From: Zancudomyces culisetae
Taxonomy: Eukaryota; Kickxellomycota; Harpellomycetes; Harpellales; Legeriomycetaceae
Reading direction: 5' to 3'
DNA: 15,989 nt
NCBI GenBank assembly: GCA_001969505.1
Contig: LSSK01000963.1
Location: forward strand, 1 to 15,989
Position numbers and translations under genes: made by a program. Below, one piece after another: positions 1 to 10,118 of the stretch (position 1 is the stretch's first letter; each line of letters begins with the position of its first letter). Under the pieces are notes generated by a model. It made no database searches. It was given only the letters and a program-made list of their open reading frames with translations, and was not told the DNA's origin.

Positions 1-44
1 TGTGTTTGGTTGATGACATAACAATTCGCTCAAAAATAAAATAG
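1..44 (+). other. 3' end of an alpha-SNAP intron (partial)
   Basis: The coding frame of alpha-SNAP becomes open only after the AG at 43-44. The bases before it hold a branch-point-like ATAAC at 17-21 and an A-rich acceptor ending AAAATAG. Position 45 (C) would complete the codon split by the intron, probably a serine, since the family reads S-L/S-x-N-x-C here. The donor lies outside the window. Confidence 0.7.
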
Positions 45-465
45 CTTGGCCAATAACTGTCTGCTGAAAGTTGCCACGTTTGCTGCCAAATTGGAAAACT
101 ACCAAAAGGCCATCGAAATCTTCGAGTCAATAGCAACCACCAGCGTTGACAACCAGTTAACCAAATGGTCAATCAAGGAGTATTTCTTCAAAGCTGGCTT
201 GTGCCATTTAGCCCTTGATGTGGGAAACACAGTGGGTACACGACAAGCAATTGAAAGATACTTGGCTCTGGACCCCTCTTTCTCCAATACCAGAGAATGC
301 AAACTGCTTAACAATATTGTTTCAGACGTTGAAAACGAAGATTTGGAGGGATTCACCAACCATGTCGCCGAATATGACCATATATCTCAACTGGACAGTT
401 GGAAAACCTCGCTTCTGTTGGTGATTAAAAGAGCCATGAGCGATAATGAAAACAGCTTGACATAA
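45..465 (+). CDS. NAPA: Alpha-SNAP (SEC17/NAPA), C-terminal exon, 5' part outside window
   Basis: Soluble NSF attachment protein. It binds SNARE complexes and recruits and activates the ATPase NSF/SEC18, which disassembles them after membrane fusion. The 139 visible codons match the C-terminal half of the family, with helical repeats reading CLLKVA, YQKAI, YFFKAGLCHL and TRECKLL, then EYDHISQLDSW near the end. The penultimate residue is leucine (ending NSLT), as in animal and yeast alpha-SNAPs, where this leucine is known to be needed to stimulate NSF. The exon opens after an AATAG acceptor and ends at TAA 463-465. The upstream exons, with the rest of the roughly 290-residue protein, are missing. 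The gene converges with the ADP/ATP carrier, and AATAAA candidates lie at 887-892 and 901-906. Gamma-SNAP is less likely because the match to alpha is close throughout. Confidence 0.93.
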
Positions 466-907
466 GCTGAACTAACAGTCCTAGACAGAATGGATCAAAG
501 CGGTAGCATTTGGTGGTAAGCGATACAATATTGACAACCAACGCCCCAATGTGACGAAACCAAGCCAAGTGTAAGATCACATAGGCTAGCATGGAGTATA
601 GTTCAGGGTTTTAGCTCACAGCTTCGCTATTTCTTTCGGTGTTGCTTTTTCCCATTTTGATATTACTTTAATTTTCCTTGTTTAACCATACAACTAAACT
701 CAAGCTCTTTTTTCTTGATTTTGAATTTGTAATTTCATTGCTTCAAATCTAAAAACCCAGATAAAAAAATATAAACAATATATATATACCCTACATACTG
801 GGAATCACTAGTTACTGGCCATCTCTGGCTACAAGCAAGTTGGTAAATGAATTTATTAAATCGATATAAAATCAAAATTATTTATAAATAAATCAGATTT
901 AATAAAT
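466..907. other. Convergent 3' interval between alpha-SNAP and the ADP/ATP carrier
   Basis: There is no ORF of note here. The right half is AT-rich, with a TATATATATA run near 779-788. AATAAA on the plus strand occurs at 887-892 and 901-906. On the minus strand (TTTATT on plus) it occurs at 852-857 and 907-912. The interval is best read as two facing 3' UTRs. Confidence 0.6.
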
Positions 908-912
908 TTATT
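901..912. terminator. Palindromic AATAAATTTATT, poly(A) signal on both strands
   Basis: The 12 bases AATAAATTTATT are identical to their reverse complement, so each strand carries AATAAA. On the minus strand the palindrome overlaps the carrier's stop codon (908-910). On the plus strand it is about 436 nt past the alpha-SNAP stop. The same 12-mer recurs at 11134-11145 in another convergent interval. The role in polyadenylation is inferred. Confidence 0.4.
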
Positions 913-1834
913 TGTTGGCAACGAGCATAGCCTTGACTTGATCGTATAGTACCAAGACCAAAGCACCACCAGTACCACGGATGATGTTGGAGAAGCCTCC
1001 GTTGAAGAAGACCTTTGATCCACTCTCCTTGTACAGCTTGACGAAACAGTCAAGAGTACCAGTGTACATAACGGTTCCAGTTCCAGACTGCATCATAAGG
1101 CGACGACGGACGGTATCAAGAGGGTATGAGATAAGACCGGCAACAACAGTGACAGATTGAGCAACCAACCATGAGGCAAAGAATCCTGGCTTCTTGTTCT
1201 TGTCTGGGAACAAAACTGATTTCAATGTGTCGTAACCTCCGAAGTATGCGGCTCTGTATACAATAATTCCCATAACTGAAACACCAAATCCTTGGTAAAG
1301 TCCACCAATTCCGTCCTTCTTGTAGATTGTTGAAATACAGTGTCCCAATCCGTGGAATTGACGGTTAGCTCCTGTTCCGACGTCTACGGCCATACGTGTA
1401 CGGGCAAAGTCAAGTGGGTATACAAACAACAATGATGTGGCTCCAGCAAGACCTCCTGATGCCATGTTGGCTCCGAAGAACTTCCAGAAGTCTGTGGATG
1501 GGCTGTACTTAGGGAACATGTTCTTGTACTTGTCCTTGAATGCAAAGTTCAATGCTTGTGTTGGGAAGTATCTGATTACGTTGGAAAGGTTTCCACGCCA
1601 GAAGGACGCAACACCTTGTTCAGCTGGGATACGTCTGAATGCATCCATGATTCCCTTGTATCTCTTATCGGCAGCAATTTGCTTGTTTGAAGCTTGAACT
1701 TGGAGCAAGAGCTTGACTCTCTCAATTGGGGCTACTGCAGTCTTTGAGACGGCGGCTGAGACACCTCCAACCAAAAGATCGGTTGAGAAGTCAATAGCCT
1801 GTTGCATGGCTGTGGATTGTTTCTTTTCGGACAT
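908..1834 (-). CDS. AAC: Mitochondrial ADP/ATP carrier (adenine nucleotide translocase)
   Basis: Exchanges matrix ATP for cytosolic ADP across the inner mitochondrial membrane. The 308-residue protein is full length for the SLC25 family and intron-less. The three repeats carry the carrier signatures PIERVK (36-41), PLDFAR (140-145) and PLDTVR (238-243). Residues that line the substrate site in ANT are present: K31, R88, G189/I190/Y193, S236 and R286. The hallmark RRRMMM reads RRRLMM (243-248), which is unusual. The start chosen is the methionine of MSEKKQ at 1834. A longer reading to 1903 adds 23 residues, but it would begin almost at the predicted transcription start. Codons are strongly biased (AAG, AGA, TTC, TAC), as expected for an abundant protein. 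The sequence looks more like animal and amoeba carriers than those of yeasts. A TATA box lies at 1921-1927. Confidence 0.96.
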   Translation of the reverse strand: MSEKKQSTAMQQAIDFSTDLLVGGVSAAVSKTAVAPIERVKLLLQVQASNKQIAADKRYKGIMDAFRRIPAEQGVASFWRGNLSNVIRYFPTQALNFAFKDKYKNMFPKYSPSTDFWKFFGANMASGGLAGATSLLFVYPLDFARTRMAVDVGTGANRQFHGLGHCISTIYKKDGIGGLYQGFGVSVMGIIVYRAAYFGGYDTLKSVLFPDKNKKPGFFASWLVAQSVTVVAGLISYPLDTVRRRLMMQSGTGTVMYTGTLDCFVKLYKESGSKVFFNGGFSNIIRGTGGALVLVLYDQVKAMLVANK

Positions 1835-1920
1835 CTTTTCTATGTATATTCCCCTTTTGTTTAGTTCCCTAAAATTAAACTTCTGGAAATTATAATGAAG
1901 CAAAAAAAAAAGTATAAACC

Positions 1921-1927
1921 TTATATA
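1921..1927 (-). promoter_or_regulatory. TATA box of the ADP/ATP carrier gene
   Basis: Read on the minus strand, the sequence is GGGGTATATAAGG, with TATATAA at 1927-1921, about 90 nt upstream of the carrier ATG. That would leave a 5' UTR of roughly 55-65 nt if transcription starts about 30 nt downstream. A strong TATA suits a highly expressed gene. It is supported by position and sequence only. Confidence 0.5.
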
Positions 1928-4900
1928 CCCCTAACGAGCTTTCTTTATAAGAAAAAAAAATGAAAATCACAAAAAAAAATTCTGCATCTTCAAGTTCTCA
2001 TTTTTATTTATACGTGATTGAACGATGAATGCAGTGGAAAAAAAATTTTTTTTCCCGCAATTTCTCATTTTCAACTATTTCCGCTCAATAGGAATGAAGT
2101 TGTTAATCTATAAAAAAAAAAATTAGACTGGATTCTCTACTGTGTTGGGTTAGCTTTTCCGTTAATCATTAATCCCTTGTACACTAACTTTTTCACTTTC
2201 TTTATCGTTATGTTTTGCGTAATTGGCTTCCCAGTTTATTTTTTATTTTTATTTTTTTCTTATCAGAAACCATTTTCTTATAGCCCAACATACTAAATAA
2301 AATTAGTGTTTTCAGCCAAACCAGGGCTCAAGTACATGGTTTTTTTTTACATTATCATATTCGTAAATTACCTGAACATACATGTAATCATTTAGCTTTT
2401 TTATTGACTGTGGTATTCCTGCTAAACCCCTTCACAATCAATTACATGCTTTAAACACTCATTGCAATTATATAATTCTCTTCAGTTCACGAATTACTTT
2501 CTACACAAATAAGAAAAAAAATTTTTTTTACTCATCAAAAAACTAAATTGCCGCTGATTTTATGCTGTTAAACCAATGAGCAAATAGCATTTACGGGATA
2601 ACTTTTTAGTTATATTGCTGTCCAATGATACATAAGAAACGCCTGCTCTTAATAATGCTGTTGTTCTGTTTTGCTCATACCTTTACTTTGTTTATTTTGT
2701 TTGTACCCGAACTCTGCCTCACTCTATTTCTCTTGCCACCAATGCTCCCACCTTATCACATTAATCACCAAACCAGCTTTTCCAAAAACAACACATAGTC
2801 ATTGCTGACATTAGTGTTAGCGAACCCTTTTCATCCTCACACACATACACCCACTCACCCCTTCCCCTAATCGCGTTCTGCTCCAATTATTGGTTTAGGG
2901 TGAGATTTTGTATAATTTTCAAATTGTGGATCGGTAAAGCTCTAAAAGGTTTTTTCAGTTTTTTCCCATTACTCCTTATTTTGGGTGTAATTTTCTGGTC
3001 TTGGGTTTCTTTTGGAATGAAGCAGCAGAGAAATGGAAAAAAAAAGCTCCACCACCAAATATCGATTTCTGAGAACCTCAAACTCCAATATATCACCAAT
3101 ACTTTTTTCAGCTTGCAACAGATAAAACTCATTAGTGCCGTTTAATCGCTTGCGAAAAACGATTCTGAGGGTTTTCTTTCCAGTTATGATAAAAAGAAAA
3201 AAAAGACTTGCAGTAAAACAGCCAGGTTCATGACAGCGCCCCTAGTTTACTTCACTAGAGCTATTTTTTCTTACTCATTGCACATTGCCACCTTTAACTT
3301 TGCGTCTGGATGACCAATCCCCTCTGCTTAAATGCACACACATACAAACACAGATGATATATGACTCGTAAATAACATATATTCAAATCAGCTCTTTATG
3401 ACACACCATTTTATTCTTTTGGAAACATACCACCTATTCACAGAGCCGCAAATGGTGAGGCATCATTTGTAGTAGAGTGTACAACAGCTTCCTGTTGGAG
3501 AAACTTCATATAACACGTCTACGTACACACCTCATGAAAGCTGCTCAACTTTTATACCCCAGTCATGCCATTTTAGCAATTTTCTTGTATAAATTCCATA
3601 CTGTGACTCTTTTTAGGCTGCCTCCTTCTCCCTCCTTCTCCCTCTTGATGAGCTATAGCCAGAAGTATATATTAGCAACATTTACCACCTCTTTACTTTT
3701 CATCTCCATGCTAATAAACTGTTACTCATACAACCAAGTACGCATGTTACATTTAAGGCATGATGTTTGCGTTTTTGATGTATATTTTTGTCTAATACCG
3801 ACTCCCGATTAGTAATATCGCTTAGCTAACACACGTTTATGCACGAGTTTTATCTCATTACAGTAACAATGTACTACATTTCTAGTTTCTTGTGAAATGC
3901 ATAAAATATGCATTTCTTTGTATCTGCCCCCACTGTACAATTCGGGATTTGTGTTCTTGAAGTTGCAGTATTACCACGCTTATACCTATGCCAATTTCAA
4001 AATGACCGAATTCATACAGCTTCTGTCAAATTACCCGTCAAAATAGATCCTCTTATTTAAACTTGTGCAAGATCAAGCTCGGGCCACCAGATAAAAAGAG
4101 CTGCTAAACCGGACTACTCAATTTAGTTATTGATGCCTTCCAATTCTGGGTAAAGGTAGAATAACGATAACATGGGTGGATTAGAAAAGTACATGAATGA
4201 AATGTCGTATGCACATGGCACGATATATAATGTGATGTGATACGTGCTTTGAGAGCGAGACTGTGCACTTGTAATAATGTACAGCCAATCTTTTTTCTAA
4301 TATGATCTTATTTTGTGAACTTTCCGTGATAGGAACCATTCTTCTATACCCGGAACAGTATATTAGTGAACATGTTCTGGGTACTGGGCTAAGCACATGC
4401 CCGAAAAATACAAATATGGATAAACACCAATTCGCTATCTTATTGGTTTTGTTCCATACACAATCTTGAATATTGATGAAAAACAAACACCTGTGATTAA
4501 AATGTGTATGTGGTGTTCATAGTCTACATTATAGCCCATGCCATTAAATATAACATAGGCGTTTCTATTACAAATGGTCTTTGCATCAGATTGAAGCACA
4601 AAGGATCCGTGCTATACAATCACACATACGACCACGCACATAGATATGCATATGTATCTTATACATACTTATCAAGTCAGTATTTCTTATTTTACTCCCT
4701 TATCAAATGAGTCTATATCACAAAATAAAGGAAAAATCGGTTTTGTAATTCTGAATGGAAACAACTATGCGCACTCATATATCCATGATACCATGCAACA
4801 TTAGCTTATACAATAAAATACCTATGTTTATGCTGCTCAGTTCTATTTGGGATTTTAAAAATTCTACGTTAAAAATAAAGGGAAAGGGGGGGAAAAATCT

Positions 4901-6587
4901 AATGACACTCGATATGGATATGAGTGGTATAAACATCCACAGCTATCTCCCATTCTTACTCATGCTGACTTTTCAGAAAAACTACTTTTTATATGGCTCG
5001 TTTTTTTTAGGGCAGTGATTTGCATATTATTGATTGTTTCTAGACGTTTTTTCAATTGAACTTTAAATGCTATCTACTGTTTTAATAAATAGACGGGAGT
5101 GCTTATTCTTAGTTTTATACTCACTACACTTTTTAATTAATAATAAACAGCAGATACATGGTACTAGTGCTTAAGGAAAGGATACATTCGTAAATAACAC
5201 AAAAAGTCATACCCTGGTGAAAGTTGGCCTTATTGAAGACTGTGCAATAATCATGCGTCATGAAATCTTAGACCATTGTATGATAAGTTCGCTTGTGTAG
5301 CTAGACTTGACATTTACTGAATTTATTTGCGTGGCCATAGCAAATCAAGAATGTTACTTATCCTATGATCACTGGTGACTATTGTACAGTGATGCGACGC
5401 TTTGGTACATAAAAGTTTGTGTGTTCTAGTAATATAAATGACAAATATTCAGAACTAATCGTTTTTTTTGCATTAGATCTGTATGCTCTTTACTGGTAAA
5501 GAGATGACGGGTAACACCAGCCTCTCAAAGTAAATCTTTGTATATGTCGCCACAAAAAATATAAAAGCAAATAATACTTTATATTCATTTCACTATACTC
5601 TATTTCCCTTCTATATCTCCAACCGAAACAACTGTTCTTCTAATAACTGGATATATTTTATTCATGGAAAAGGCGGATTCCACTCAACCGCCATATATTT
5701 TTCTCTGGGGCTTTTGACCTGTACTGTTTTTTAAAGCTACTCAATTTACGCAGAAATGGGGGCGCAAAAACAGAGCGAGTTTTGCCTGGAATTAATGCCA
5801 TCATTAGCCTCAGTTAAGACCCATTGGTGATATTCTGTGTAATTTTTGCATTTTATCCGCTAATATATGTGCATTTTTAAACTCATTTTTCTAGCAAATA
5901 AGGCGTAGAAACTCTTTTTGTGCCTTTATTGCTGTTTATAGGTGAAGAGATGAAAGCAAAAAATACAACCAATGTTTTTGATCACATTTCTACCGGAAAT
6001 CAAGCTTTTATGTGAAGATTGTTTTTTTTTGAAAGCAAAAAAGTCAGTCTCCAGGCACAGAGTCACTAGTGGATTTTTTACGCTTTAACTGCTCTTCTAC
6101 TACCATTCTACAAACCCAGTGCACCAGAGAGGCTTCAAAAGTTTACTATTATTAATATTATCCACTTTATTTCAAAATCAGAAAAAAAATGAATAAATAT
6201 ACATACGTCGCCTCGAATGCTATAAAAGGTTTTTTAAAGTTCGGAGCATTTTTATTGCAAAAAAAAGCATATATTAGCTTGCACGTGTGCTTAATATTAT
6301 TCAAGCCTACATATCATACATAACATAACATACAATATAATATTATATTCATATACTTTCATACAAAAACTTCAACCTCAATCGTAACCACAATTTCTAT
6401 ATTGTTCATTCGAGCGAGGAAAATAACGCACTACACTACAAAACATTTTCAATATTTCAATACCAACCTTACCAGTTTGAATCCAGGTACAAAAATATTG
6501 TATCTTTGGCTCACACAAGCATAAACGCAAATATTCAATATTTCCATCTGAAAAAGGCATATACAAACAAACTGAAGACTATATAAA
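1928..6587. other. 4.66-kb AT-rich interval without a recognisable gene
   Basis: It lies between the divergent carrier and two-helix protein genes. Reading frames are short and repeatedly broken on both strands. Several of the longest stretches begin at GTG rather than ATG and resemble no family. I found no tRNA-like B box with a cloverleaf, no snRNA or SRP motif, and no terminal repeats of a transposon. Visible features are many A/T homopolymers, two A8T8 blocks (2038-2053 and 2514-2529) and a short CTCCTTCTCC direct repeat near 3620-3645. The right end (about 6300-6587) is low in G and probably contains the promoter and 5' UTR of the next gene. An in-frame TGA at 6573-6575 closes the frame before that gene's ATG. 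Confidence 0.5.
2036..2055. repeat. 20-bp perfect palindrome GG-A8-T8-CC
   Basis: Two G, eight A, eight T and two C form a perfect palindrome about 200 bp upstream of the carrier ATG. A second A8T8 block without the GG/CC ends lies at 2514-2529. Such AnTn blocks are intrinsically bent and disfavour nucleosomes, so a role in the open chromatin of the carrier promoter is possible but inferred. Confidence 0.5.
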
Positions 6588-7374
6588 ATGAAAAGTCAAA
6601 AAAAACCCGATAGTTCAATGATACAGATAGTTCTGGAGAGTCCTGATAGCGGTGATGATTCCAAGGGCGGTGATGAAAAAGCAGGTGGGGCTTACTGCAG
6701 TTATGTAAAGGGAAGCACGACATTGGGGCTAAATGCAATGTCTGATCAAGGAAAAGGGAGCGGGCTAGGATCAGGAGCTAACGAGGGTGCTCTGGAGGAT
6801 CGTGCCATCGATGTCTATGTAAAAGGAAGAATCAAAGTCCTGCGGACAAAGTTCATCGTCGCAATAACCCTGCTAGTAGTCCTACTATTAGTGACAGTGA
6901 TTGTGTGTGTAATTGGATTCGGTGAAACCGATGCCAAAACACGTGCAATAGTGGGTGCAACTCTGGGAACGGTTCTGGTTGCTGCAATTCTGATTGCATA
7001 TGTGGTAAGCTATAATAAGCTAATTTTTATATGATAATAAGAAAACTATACACATGCGTGGACAAAGGGGGGGGGGGTGGAGAGGGAAAAAATAGGGACC
7101 ACTGTTTATGTCATAATTTTTGATAACAAGCAATTGGCAACAAAAACACACAAGGCCCTTTTTGAGTATATAGCTCGCAAGTATTCTTGGCTATGTCAGG
7201 TACATGGTTACTAATAAGTGTGATAACTGAAAATAGGTTTACAGAGCAAAGATTAAAAAACTACGAGACTATGGGAAACACGCGCAAAAGAGAAGGGTTT
7301 CTACACTAAATGCTGGTTCCGGTGCTCGCCGGAGTTCTTTCTATGTTCAGGGAGGGCAAAAGGGGCGGGGCTAA
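6588..7374 (+). CDS. Unrecognised small membrane protein with a two-helix hairpin, two exons
   Basis: I recognise no family. Exon 1 is 6588-7004 and exon 2 is 7237-7374, joined in phase 0 by a 232-nt intron (donor GTAAGC, acceptor AAAATAG, possible branch ATAAC near 7223-7227), giving 184 residues. Residues 1-80 are hydrophilic, Gly/Ser-rich and acidic. TM1 is about 89-111, with a seven-residue turn (GETDAKT), then TM2 at about 119-141 containing GxxxG (123-127). The tail from 143 is strongly basic (RAKIKKLR, QKRR, ARRSS). Basic residues flank both helices on the outer sides, so both termini should be cytosolic. The splice is supported because exon 2 continues TM2 directly into a basic anchor. 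Without splicing the frame would end after nine more codons as a 148-residue form. An in-frame TGA at 6573-6575 fixes the ATG. An AATAAA follows at 7432-7437. Confidence 0.62.
7067..7077 (+). repeat. G11 homopolymer inside the membrane-protein intron
   Basis: Eleven consecutive G are followed by GG, GGG and GGG runs up to about 7097, within the 7005-7236 intron. This is the longest G run in an otherwise AT-rich window. It could form a G-quadruplex in the pre-mRNA, or it may be a slippage-prone tract whose length is uncertain. Confidence 0.6.
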
Positions 7375-7736
7375 ACATGCTGTTGCTCAGAGTTTCAATT
7401 TTCTGTTTTCGTTATCGCATGATAATGAAAAAATAAAAGTTAGACTTGATATTTGCCTAAATCAGAGCGTGTGGCTGAAAAAAACATGTTTAACAAATCC
7501 GGTCAACATGCTCTACAACTAATAATCTGTACAAAAACTTTCAAAAAAACGGAACCTGTATCTATTTAGACAAGAAAAAAAAAGGGATTAAGCGAATCCA
7601 ACCAGAAAGGAGGATAAGGGGACTAGAAGAATAATCAATAAATATGCTGATCGCCAAAGATTACCAAATCGTTTATACACATGCAACATAATCTTCATAT
7701 TTTACAATTGTGTTAATAATTCAAGCACCTAACTCA
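7375..7736. other. Convergent 3' interval between the membrane-protein gene and IMPACT
   Basis: No gene is recognised. Plus-strand AATAAA motifs occur at 7432-7437 (58 nt past the stop) and 7637-7642. A 70-codon ATG frame (7310-7522) overlaps the last exon in another frame and looks like chance. No exact AATAAA was seen for IMPACT on the minus strand here. Confidence 0.45.
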
Positions 7737-8877
7737 TCATGAACCTTTTAGATGGCCCGAAGATTCAAGAACGGCTCTAGCAGCGTTGTTGATTAGCTTG
7801 AATCTTTCTGGCCCAAGCAAAACCCCACCATACCATCTTGATACTATCACGGCTACATTCTCCACTCCAGTGTTAACCAACAGCATTTGAAGCCTTTTCC
7901 CAGCAGCAGTCTCTCCATCGTCATCGTTATCTACGTTAATGTAGCGTGTTAGTTTTGGCGCTTGAGAATACCTTTTACCATTTAATGCCTTCTTATTATT
8001 TAATTAATCTTGTTTCGTGAATAAACCAATATGTAATTATAAACAGATAAGTGAGCAGGAAGCAAATACCTTGTAAATAGAATCCGTTTTTATTCTTAAT
8101 CCTGTACGCCAAAATATTATGAGTTGCTTTAGCTATCTTTTTATCCATTAGTAATCGTCTTCTAAAGCAATCTACATCAGTCTCTGAATGTACCTTGGTC
8201 AAAAACCCAATGAATACACTCTTTTTTTCCTCAAATACAGGCCCCTGAAATATCTGACTACAGCTGTCATGATATGGGCATAATGCCGTCTCTACCTTAT
8301 CTTTTGTACTAGTAGACAGTTTATTAGTTTGTTCTGCTTTTATGATATCATTCCCTTCCTGTTTTTCTTTCTGATTTTCATCAGCTGGTTTGTCCCTAAT
8401 TTCTGCTTCTGATAGTAGCTCCTTATAGCTTTCACCCCATTTGTGCGATAAATATTCATGTAGCTTTTCTACCCATGCCAGGATAACAACTTCACCCCTA
8501 TACTCTTCTTCCCAAGTCTGAGTAAATATTGATTTGATTTCCGTAAGCATGACATTTGAATAGGTTAATCTGAAAAAAGCCCTCTTTCTCGCGGATTTAT
8601 CCGTACTGCCATCGCTATTTTCGGGATATTCCTCGACTACATCAAGTAACTCGTACGTCGGTGCCTTTAATGATGGATACTCTGTGGGATATGAGAACTG
8701 TATTGGTGCTACAACAGGTATGTCCGAAAGTTTCAGGTAAAATACAAAGCTTGAATTGTGCCTAGGTAGATTTGATTCAAACTCCTCTACTGAATCTTCC
8801 CCATACACTGCCTTCAGAACCAATAATTCATCATTTTGCCTCTCGATATTATTCTGAGTGTCCTCATGCTCCTCCAT
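7737..8877 (-). CDS. IMPACT: IMPACT/YIH1 family protein (RWD + UPF0029), inhibitor of GCN2 activation
   Basis: The family binds GCN1 through its RWD domain and competes with the eIF2-alpha kinase GCN2, dampening the amino-acid starvation response. Exon 1 is 8877-8070 and exon 2 is 7930-7737. The 139-nt intron (donor GTATTT, branch-like ACTAAC, acceptor AACGTAG) splits an Asp codon and joins GFYLQ to DNDDDGETAAG, matching the family's LQD-x-DDGE block. The protein has 333 residues. The RWD domain covers about 10-145, with the family's YPxxYP-type motif at 63-68. A charged, probably flexible linker covers about 150-195. The UPF0029 domain covers about 213-325, with ATHN (251-254), DDDGETAAG and SRWYGGVLLGPERFK. 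The start ATG at 8877 is the only good one. Two TGA codons stand in tandem at the end. A nearby in-phase acceptor at 7961 would insert ten residues before DNDDDGE and is less likely. Confidence 0.93.
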
Positions 8878-10118
8878 TTTTCTGGATTGCTTCTTTGTTC
8901 GGATACTTTTGAGACTTATCTGTGGTCGTTCTAGCTAACACTTTTTTTCCCGTTGATACTTTTTTTCAAAATTTAAATGGTTTTTTTTTAGAATTTGATT
9001 AAACCACTCACCAGCCATTATCTACGAATTGGATTATAAAGTTAAAAATCATTTTGAAGTGGAAATGCTCGATTAAAGTTTGTATGACATACAAAATAAT
9101 GATTTTAAAAGCTGATTAAAATACCAAAACCATGCACCACAATGATATAAGTTGCAGATGAGATACACTAGTTGTATTAGTTTTAAACTCCCGGTGCTAC
9201 CACTAAACTCACATCTTCTACTGGGCTTTCATCAGGATTTATCTTTGGCCTTCAAAAACTGGGAAAAAAGTGGGCGGTTGCATTATAAAAAAAAACTAAA
9301 TACGAAAAGCAACAAACCATTAATTTGAATAGTTTGCGTTTAGAGATATTTTTTGTATTCTAATCTCATAGCCGTGGCTTTTATCTAAAACAGATATTTC
9401 CGTTTGCTTTGCCAGCTGATGCAGACAAGTTCTTATTCAACCACAATACATGCTAAATGGTAATTAACCAACTCTCAATTCTGGTTCTCGCAAAAAAAAA
9501 CCTTGGAACCAGATCCAATTTAAAAACAGGATGTTTCAATAATCGTTACATAATAAAATTGCATTATCTCTTTAAATGTCGGGTAGTGGAAGGACAGGGA
9601 AAATCAAACATGATAAAGTTTTCAAACAGTTTCTTAAATGAATCATGTAAATGTCATTTTTGGGTGAGGCATTTCAAGGAGTTTTCATGTGAAAGTAAAA
9701 TTACGCTGTTTATCAAACAGTTTCATTTGCCTAACAACATATTCCTACTTTCCAACAAACCAGTTGAGAATAAATTGAGCCAATATAGCATGGTTTAATG
9801 GAAATCAGCGAGTTGGGCATGTAATTTCAGGCAACCACAATTCATTTGGTTTAATTGGGTGGAAAGCGAAAAAACTTGGTCTGGTAAAAAAAAGTACAGG
9901 CCACCCAAAGACAAAGGCAAAAAAAAAAAGTCTGATAAACTGTACTTGCAACTCAAACACGGCTCACAACAGGTTTATTTCGTTTTGTACTTGCCATAAG
10001 TAGTTAAAAAAAAACACATTTACAGGTTATCTCTCTTCTCCTTCCTTTCTTTAATTTCCATTACTCTTCAATAAAACTGTAAATAGACAAGTAGATATAT
10101 CTAGTTCAACACGGCACA
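8878..10118. other. Divergent intergenic region between IMPACT and PXMP4
   Basis: It holds no recognised gene. It has many A or T homopolymers and, just before PXMP4, a pyrimidine-rich stretch at about 10026-10060 that may mark the core promoter. An ATG-initiated frame of 113 codons at 9457-9798 resembles nothing known and is within what chance allows. There is no clear TATA box for either gene. Confidence 0.45.

Noticed and set aside
1835-1903. Upstream ATG extending the ADP/ATP carrier by 23 residues
   Set aside because: The extension is unlike any carrier N-terminus, and it would begin within about 20-25 nt of the TATA box, at or before the expected transcription start.
2900-3145. Hydrophobic frame with FFPLLLILGVIFWSW, faintly like the first helix of a DHHC palmitoyltransferase
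   Set aside because: It starts at GTG rather than ATG, and no DHHC or cysteine-rich block is found downstream on this strand. No convincing splice sites were seen, and an equally long frame runs on the other strand.
3615-3650. CTCCTTCTCC tandem as a possible minisatellite
   Set aside because: There are only about two copies of a pyrimidine-rich unit, too few to call a repeat locus.
3477-3812. 111-codon plus-strand frame with hydrophobic stretches
   Set aside because: It begins at GTG, includes a CT-rich simple repeat and shows no domain.
4066-4080. GATCAAGCTC as a possible Pol III B box
   Set aside because: It misses the last required C of the consensus, and no matching A box or cloverleaf lies upstream.
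4181-4486. 101-codon minus-strand frame in the gene-free interval
   Set aside because: It has no family resemblance, no conserved motif pattern and no flanking splice or poly(A) support. It is likely random.
4755-5018. 87-codon ATG frame in the gene-free interval
   Set aside because: Low-complexity Met/Ile/Lys composition with no recognisable feature or continuation.
7310-7522. 70-codon ATG frame at the end of the membrane-protein gene
   Set aside because: It overlaps exon 2 in another frame. The exon 2 frame continues TM2 into a basic tail and is better supported.
9457-9798. 113-codon ATG frame upstream of PXMP4
   Set aside because: It has no recognisable domain or membrane pattern. Its Asn/Lys/Phe-rich composition is typical of chance frames in AT-rich DNA, and its length is within chance for 16 kb on six frames.
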